Of a stretch of 64,000 nucleotides of DNA, positions 57,876-64,000 are shown one piece after another (the first letter of the stretch is position 1; each line of letters opens with the position of its first letter). Under the pieces are notes generated by a model. It saw only the letters and a program-made list of their open reading frames with translations. It was not told the DNA's origin and did no database searches. The translations under genes were made by a program, and so were the position numbers. Source of the stretch: Adenanthera pavonina (lineage: Eukaryota > Streptophyta > Magnoliopsida > Fabales > Fabaceae); NCBI GenBank assembly GCA_026686845.1, contig JAIVEN010000015.1:26765501-26829500 (forward strand), given 5' to 3'.

Positions 57876-59430
57876 CTATTTTCTGGTTCTAACTCTCTCT
57901 TGAACATTCCCTATCACCTGATCAATAGGATGATTCCTTTGATATCTCCAAGCTCTAGGGAGTTCTTGAGACATTTCTTCATTATTTTCTTCTTCAAAAT
58001 CTCTCTCCTGAATATCTTCCTCTATGTTAATAGATTCAGATATTTTTGGAGGTTCAATTTTACTTTCATCAGAGATATCTAACTTTTTAAAGTTTGAGAC
58101 AAGATCATCCTCATCAGTAGCATGTTTGGAAGCAGTTTCATTTTCAATAAATACTACATGCATAGATTCTTCTACCAATTTAGACTTTTTATTAAAAACT
58201 CTATATGCCTTACTTCTACAAGAATAGCCCAGAAATATACCTTCATCAGATTTGGCATCAAACTTACCTAGATTCTCCTTTCCATTGTTGTGAATGAAGC
58301 AGTTGCAGCCGAACATATGGAGATGTGAGAGATTTGGCTTTCTTCCTTTGTACAACTCATAAGGAGTCTTCCCAAGGATTGGTCTGATGTAGGCTCTATT
58401 TATGATGTAGCTTGCTGTGTTCACTGCATCAGCCCAAAATACTTGTGAGAGTTCCTTTTCATTCAGCATAGCTCTAGCCATCTCTCCAATTATTCTGTTC
58501 TTCCTTTCTACTACTTCATTCTGTTGAGGAGGTCTTAGAGCTGAGAAGTTGTGATCAATTCCATGCTCATTACAATACTCCAGAAAGTATGAGTTCTCAA
58601 ACTCTCCTCCATAATCTGACCTGATAGACACAATGGAAATACCCTTCTTATTTTACACTTTCTTGGCTAAGGTTACAAATGCATCAAAGGTATCACTTTT
58701 AGAGGAAAGAAACAATGTCCATGTAAATCTAGAGTAATCATCCATAATTACAAGCACATACAGATTTCCACCAATGCTTTTTACCCTAGATGGACCAATT
58801 AAATCCATATGTAATAGTTCTAGTGCTCTAGTTATGGTGACTATGTTTTTGGGTTTAAAAAAAGATTTAGTTTGTTTTCCTCTTAGGCATATATCACATT
58901 CTTTGTCTTTTTCAAAAGCAATTTTTGGCAGGTCAGTGACTAACTCATTTTTAACCAGTTTTGAAAGCTGATTCATATTAGCATGAGCTAATCTTCTATG
59001 CCACACCCAACTATCATTGTCCTGACTAATCAAGCAAACAGAATCTAAGGGAGGAAGTTCATCAAGATCAATAGTATAGCAGTTACCATCCCTTTGAGCT
59101 TTGAGGATTACTTTGTGATCACTTTTTCTGATGACTAGGCAGAATTTTGAGTCAAACAGTACCCAGTTTCCTTTGTTACATGTCTGGCTCACATTTAGCA
59201 GATTGTGGTGGAGGCCAATCACAAATGGTACCTCTTCAATGGATGTCTCAGGATTCTTGCCCACAATGCCAATGACAACTATTCTATCATATTGATCACC
59301 TCTAAAGGTCACCTTTCCTCATTTCTTGTCCCTAAGGGTGATGAACTTCTCCTTGTCACCGGTCATGTGACTTGTGCAGGCACTGTCCATATACCATTTA
59401 TTACTCTTTCTAGCTTTGAGACATACCTGC
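57876..59430 (-). pseudogene. Protease and integrase of element B
   Basis: Protease: KWYMDSACTSHMTGDKEKF (about 59400-59345), stop, then FRGDQYDRIVVIGIVGKNP. Pre-integrase: WVWHRRLAHANMNQLSKL and CDICLRGKQTKSFF. Core: HMDLIGPSRVKSIGGNLYV, IMDDYSRFTWTLF, a stop after LAKKV at 58653, then RSDYGGEFENSYFLEYCN and PPQQNEVVERKNR with the final Glu. The C-terminal part has IFLGYSCRSKAYRVFNKKS. Long open frames (219 and 251 codons). Confidence 0.88.
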
Positions 59431-61236
59431 AAAACAAAGTTCATATTTTCTTTTTAGGTACCCAAATTTGATTGGGTCCTTTTCTGTCAGTAATCTTTTC
59501 CCTAGATACAGATATACCTTTGGGAATCCATTTAGCCTTCTTGTCAAGTCCATTTTTCTTTAAAGCACATGAACTGGAAATATGTCCCTTCTTGTTACAG
59601 AAGTGATAAGTGGTAAAGGGAATGTTGGATTGAGAAGCAGGAAGAAAATAATGCAGATAATATTTTTGTTTTATATGCCTTGGTTGATTATATGTTCAAT
59701 GTGATGTGACATATGATCTTTCTTTATATTGCTATTAGTATGCACAAAATGTCTCATGTACATATTCTGATTTTTCTTCCTAATCTTTTCTTTTACAGCA
59801 CAAGGATCATAGCCAAGTCCAGCCTTTCCTTGTGATATTCTTTGGCTTCCCATTAAAGCAAACAACATATCTTTACCTCTAGTAAGCCTAGACGTGCTTT
59901 TCACTAGATATTTATTGGTTTGCTTTAGTTCAATGCATGATTTACAGCAAGCAGATTTAGCAATAGGCAGATAACCAATTTCAGAGATGTTGAATTGAGA
60001 TTCTAGTTTGTTAATCTTTTTCTTAGCTTGCTTCAATTCTTTAGCAACCTTAACAAACTCATTATGTAGCTCACGAAATGCATCCAGTAATTCAGAATAG
60101 GAATGTTCAGATTCATATACCTCATCTTCTTGATCACTGCTGCATGGGATTTCAACTTCTTCAGAGGCAAGAGCCATAAGACAGATGTTAGCAATTTTAT
60201 CTTCATTATCTTCTTCTTCATCTGAGCTGTTGCCCCTTATTGATGAGATGTAAGCTCTTTTCTTCTTACCTTTTTCTGCAGCTTTCTTTTCTTTTTCTTG
60301 CTTCTTAAGGAATTGTGGACAATCCCATTTGATATGTCCCTACTTTTTACACTTATAGCAAGTGATAGGCTATTTTGCTTCCCTTTTGCTATCTCCAGCT
60401 GCTCCTTTCTTGAAGATTTTCTTATTTTTCTTTTTGCTGTAGAATCTTTCAAATTTTTTTACCATCATAGCCAGAGTTTATTCATCTAGCTCATCTCCAT
60501 CATTAGATTCTTCTTCTTTGTTTTCAGCAGCTTTTAGAGCAAGACCTTTCTTCTTTCTGTCTTGTCCAGCTTCCTTAAGAGCCTTCATTTTTCTTTCATA
60601 CTCCTCAAGGCTGCCAAAAAGAGTTGTGATAGAGGCCATTGATTCTCCTCTGGCTTCTTCTATTGCTGTTACTTTGGGTTGCCATTCCAGAGGGAGAGCT
60701 CTGAGGATCTTTCTCACTTTTTCTATTTGAATGTACTCCTTTCCCAGGCTCTTTAGTTGATTCACAATGAGGGTGAATCTCATATGTAGCTCTTTTACAT
60801 TCTCTCCTTCAGCCATTCTGAAGCTTTCATATTCTCCTATGCATGTATTTAGTTTATTTTCCCTAACTCCAGTTGTTTCTTCATGAGCAATTTGCAGGTG
60901 TCCTACATTTCCTTGGCAGTGGAGCATTGGGAGACCCTGTAGAATTCATCTTGATTCAAAGCACTGACCAAACAATGTTTTGCCTTGAAGTTCAGCAAGA
61001 CTCTTCTTCTATCTTCCTCATTCTATTCAGCTTTTGGCTTCTCCTGTACTTCCCATCATCTTCCAAAGTCATTGGGACAAAATCTCCCTTCTGAATGACT
61101 GACCAGATGTCCAGATCAATTGATTAGAGATAGATTTGCATCCTTATCTTCCAGTAACCATAGTATTCTCCACTGAACTAGGTGGTCTATTTGTGTTGTT
61201 TCCTTCCAGTAGAATGCTTTCTCCAAAACCAGCCAT
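59431..61236 (-). pseudogene. gag: gag of element B
   Basis: Starts MAGFGESILLEGNNTNRPP at 61236, 56 bases after the LTR. Copia gag domain: after early stops, LQIAHEETTGVRENKLN and AEGENVKELHMRFTLIVNQL, ILRALPLEWQPKVTAIEEAR and SLEEYERKMKALKEAG (to about 60480). Zinc knuckle 1 near 60355-60315 (CYKC, one stop, GHIKWDC). An acidic linker and a coiled coil follow (60130-59990: YSELLDAFRELHNEFVKVAK, LKQAKKKINKLES), then ACCKSCIELKQTNKYLVKS and SRLTRGKDMLFALMGSQ. The counterpart of the second knuckle near 59610-59570 is degraded. It is the most complete gag in the window. Confidence 0.87.
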
Positions 61237-61273
61237 TTTAATTCCCGGACTGTGAAATCCTTTGATTGGGAAT

Positions 61274-61291
61274 CCGGGCTTTGATACCACT
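61274..61291 (-). other. Primer-binding site of element B
   Basis: The minus strand reads AAGTGGTATCAAAGCCCG next to the LTR, an initiator-Met tRNA site with one change from TGGTATCAGAGC. Confidence 0.88.
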
Positions 61292-62953
61292 TGTTAGATA
61301 AGCTGGCTTCCCAAGAGCGGGGGTGAATTGGGAAGCTTGAAAATTTTCTACAAAATGTCAAGAAAGTGAAGAAAGCAAAGTATAGATGGTAAAACAGAGT
61401 ATAAGTGAACAAGCTGTAAAAGTTGCAGTAAAGAGAAGAAAACTCAGATCTTTATCCTGATTCAGTCTCTCCACTTGACCTACGTCCAGTCTCCAAGTCA
61501 CCACTTGAGATTTTTCACTATTATGCAAGAATTCAGTGGGCTTCTTGCAAATGCCTCAGTACAAAGATGATGCTCTATTTCTAGAGCTCACTTATTCACT
61601 CTATGCACTCTTACATAGTGCTTCACAATCCCTTGTAATATTCCCTCACAAGAAAATCTTTCTTCTAGATGAAGATAAGATTGTTTACAATGATTAAACT
61701 CTCTTAAACAGAATGAATATAAAAGTTGCAGTACAAATATTGAAGTGAGAGAGTAAGAGACTTTGAGTAGATGATTTTGCAGAGTTTCAGTATATACAAA
61801 GTTAAAATCATTACCCATAACTTCAAATGATGTTATATTTATAGATTTAGGTCTCAACTATACGTTAGAGATAAAATCTATCCGTTGGAGAAGTTATCCA
61901 ACGGTTATTCTGAAAAATTATCCATTAACCAACTGCATTTGATGCTTCTGACACTCTGAAATTCGAATTTTAGCTGGTCAATAGACGAATTTTACAGAAA
62001 CCGAAGGTTAATAGCTTTAACATTGAATGCCCGAAGTTCGTCTGTCATGAAGTGAAATTTGAATTTTGATATTTGGAAAATGTTTCTTTATTGTGACATA
62101 CGAATTTTCAAGTAGAAAGTTTTTTCTATTAAGTGTGAACAGTATTTTCAATTTGCTACAGTGCCTTCGAAATTCAAATTTGCAACCCTAAAATTTGTCT
62201 GTCCGTAGCTGGTTTATAAGGCACAGTAGTTCTTATAATTCAAAATTTGAATTTTCAAAGGGTAAAGTTCGTCTGTCAGAGATACCTCTTTTTAGACTAA
62301 CTTCAAAATTTGAATTTATAAATATTGTCATTCGTATGTCAATATATTATTGCAATAGACTCACAAGCTGAGTTTCTGAAATTCAAATTTTCATGTTCAA
62401 AGTTCGTCTGTCAGTGAGCAATTTTGAAATTCAATCCAAACTTGGTTTCAGATGAACTTTGACATAATTTCAGGCGTATTTCTTTAGTTTTCATAAGTTT
62501 CATTTTGTTTGAAATTCAAATTTTCAAAACCCAAAGTTTGTCTGTTAGTGAAAGCTCCTTTCAAACACTTATCAAAATTCGAATTTTCTTAAGTCAAAAT
62601 TCGTCTGTCAGAGAAGCTTCTCTTCATACTTGTTTAGTTTCAATATGAAATTCGAATTTTCAAAGCTAAAGTTCGAATTTCCACCATGACAGATCAGTAT
62701 TAACCTTTCAAACTTTGTCTGTTGGTGGGTGTTTTTTAATTATTCCATGTTTTAACATAGAATCAAGATTTCAAAATATCTTTTCATCAAATCAAAGTCT
62801 TTTACTCAACTCAAAACATTTCTAAATATCCTACATGATTCTTTGCACTGATTTCTCTAGGATTTCTCCACTTGAACCTTTTGTGCACCTTTGATATCTT
62901 TATTCCAAGCTCTTGAAGGTTGGTTTGGAATCATCAAAACACTTGATTCAATA
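61292..62953 (-). mobile_element. 5' LTR of element B
   Basis: 1662 bp. Plus-strand ends TGTTAG and TTCAATA; the final base pair of the usual CA has changed. It is the mate of 41759-43420. Confidence 0.93.
61836..61843 (-). promoter_or_regulatory. TATA box of the element B 5' LTR
   Basis: TATAAATA on minus, about 1.1 kb into the LTR. This is the promoter copy that would have driven element B. Confidence 0.6.
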
Positions 62954-64000
62954 TCTTAGTAGTTACAACCATTCATGCACATATATCATAATAACATTTC
63001 ATAAACAGTCATTGGAAACCTTGAAATCATAATATGCCATACTATTTCATAAAAATTTTGGCATGGTAACATTTTGAAAATTGGACATCCAAGGGTCATA
63101 AAGCCCTTCATACAATCAACCAACAACACATTTCCAAGATAAATCATTCAATTCAAAGCATGGCATAATCAAAGAAATATAATAACTCAAGTTGATAAGA
63201 ATAGGCATAAATGAGGTTATAACTACCTTTGAGTTTTCCAATCCTTTCCAATTTTTGTGCACAATTCCATTGATCTCCTAAGATTTGTTGGAACCCTATA
63301 GCATCATAAAATAATGCCATGAGCCACTGATTTTATGACTTCATTCACAAAGTAGATACATTTAACCTAAAAATTCATTTTACTATCCTTTAATTTTTCT
63401 TTATACAACACACTTACTTTTAAGGTTTTGGACTATGGGGAATCCATTTTTGACACCAAATTTAAGAAATTCTCACTCCCACATGGACTTCTACACTGAC
63501 CGAAATTCAGGGTTTAGAGAGAAAGTATGAATTTTTCATGCACCTACTTCAAAACTCTCGTAAACTTGTTTCCTTTATAATTTCTCATGCTTTCTCTTCA
63601 TTTTCATACATGAAAATACTTTCCCTCTCCTCCCTCTTTCTTAAAACGAAAATCACAGCCCCAAAAGAGAGGAGAAAAAAAAAAAGGAACCATGCTCAAC
63701 TACTCAAAAGCCTAAGCAAGAAGCCATAGAACCCCAAGGATAGAACTTACCTCAAGTGGCTTGCTTCCTCTCTTCCCTTCTCTTCTCCTTCTTTCACATG
63801 CTCTCTCCTCTTTTCTTTGGTGTTTTCAGAACTCACTGCCTTCTTTTTTCTATGTAAGAGTTGGCCAAAATGAGAGAGCAGAGAGAGATGTTATAAAAAC
63901 TCCAAGCCAACCATTTTTGTCCAAGTGTTCACAAGGCTTCACAAAGCCTTCTTGAAGAAGTTTGTTAAAAAATTTAAAACATAATTTCAACACATGGGCT
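62954..64000 (-). mobile_element. Family D LTR, copy 3, 5' part (runs off the window)
   Basis: Continues copy 3 beyond element B. It is similar to family D copy 1 in reverse, including a leader region (63690-64000) that matches 40133-40500. The LTR start lies beyond the window end. Confidence 0.6.

Larger units (their letters stand above)
41759..62953 (-). mobile_element. Sirevirus-like Ty1/copia element B (outer), with C nested inside
   Basis: Two 1662-bp LTRs bound it (41759-43420 and 61292-62953). TCTTA stands on both sides (41754-41758 and 62954-62958), a perfect target duplication. Interior on the minus strand: primer site, gag, protease, integrase, reverse transcriptase, RNase H, spacer, extra ORF, polypurine tract. 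Element C is inserted in the extra ORF. Over the first 330 bases or so I count about 18 differences between the two LTRs. Confidence 0.93.

Noticed and set aside
1..64000. tRNA, rRNA, CRISPR or bacterial-type operon signals
   Set aside because: None seen. The only tRNA-like strings are the primer-binding sites of elements A and B, and the repeats are of transposon type.

Overview
The window looks like nuclear DNA from a plant, probably a eudicot. It is very AT-rich and consists almost entirely of mobile elements and their debris. I found no host gene I would defend, and no rRNA, tRNA or CRISPR array. Every coding region I recognise belongs to a transposable element or an integrated plant pararetrovirus, and nearly all are broken by stops, frameshifts or deletions.

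Layout. (1) 1-4713: AT-rich, purine-biased DNA, probably the decayed 3' interior of a Ty3/gypsy element. It holds a solo Ty1/copia LTR (679-2340) flanked by a perfect 5-bp target duplication. (2) 4714-7649: a gypsy-type LTR (family D) starting just after a polypurine tract. (3) 7650-9670: a Helitron fragment. (4) 10513-20971: a CACTA (En/Spm) transposon, coding on the minus strand, with a TNP2 transposase pseudogene and a second gene joining a plant-transposase domain to a Ulp1-type cysteine protease. A 0.96-kb piece of another gypsy LTR (family E) replaces part of both genes. (5) 20972-22936: a second family E LTR in the opposite orientation. (6) 24215-39716: Helitron pieces bracketing an endogenous caulimovirid (minus strand, 38510 to 25040). 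This virus copy is split by a family D solo LTR, which is itself split by a Ty1/copia element (element A, 27567-34105). (7) 40133-64000: another family D LTR, split by copia element B (41759-62953), whose third ORF is split by copia element C.

Elements A, B, C and the solo LTR belong to one Sirevirus-like Ty1/copia family. LTRs are about 1.65 kb (three are exactly 1662 bp by my boundaries), the primer-binding site is of the initiator-Met type, and gag has zinc knuckles and a coiled-coil linker. Protease, integrase, reverse transcriptase and RNase H follow in copia order. In B and C a long extra ORF (about 720 codons in C) lies between RNase H and the 3' LTR.

The nesting order can be read from target duplications: TGTTA around A, TCTTA around B, AGTTT around the solo LTR. 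The points most worth a second look are the extra copia ORF, the tandem RNase H copies in A, the three-layer nest inside the viral copy, the Helitron-virus junctions, the 52-bp patch at the 5' end of element C, and a dense array of short CpG motifs shared by the LTRs and the untranslated spacer of the copia family.
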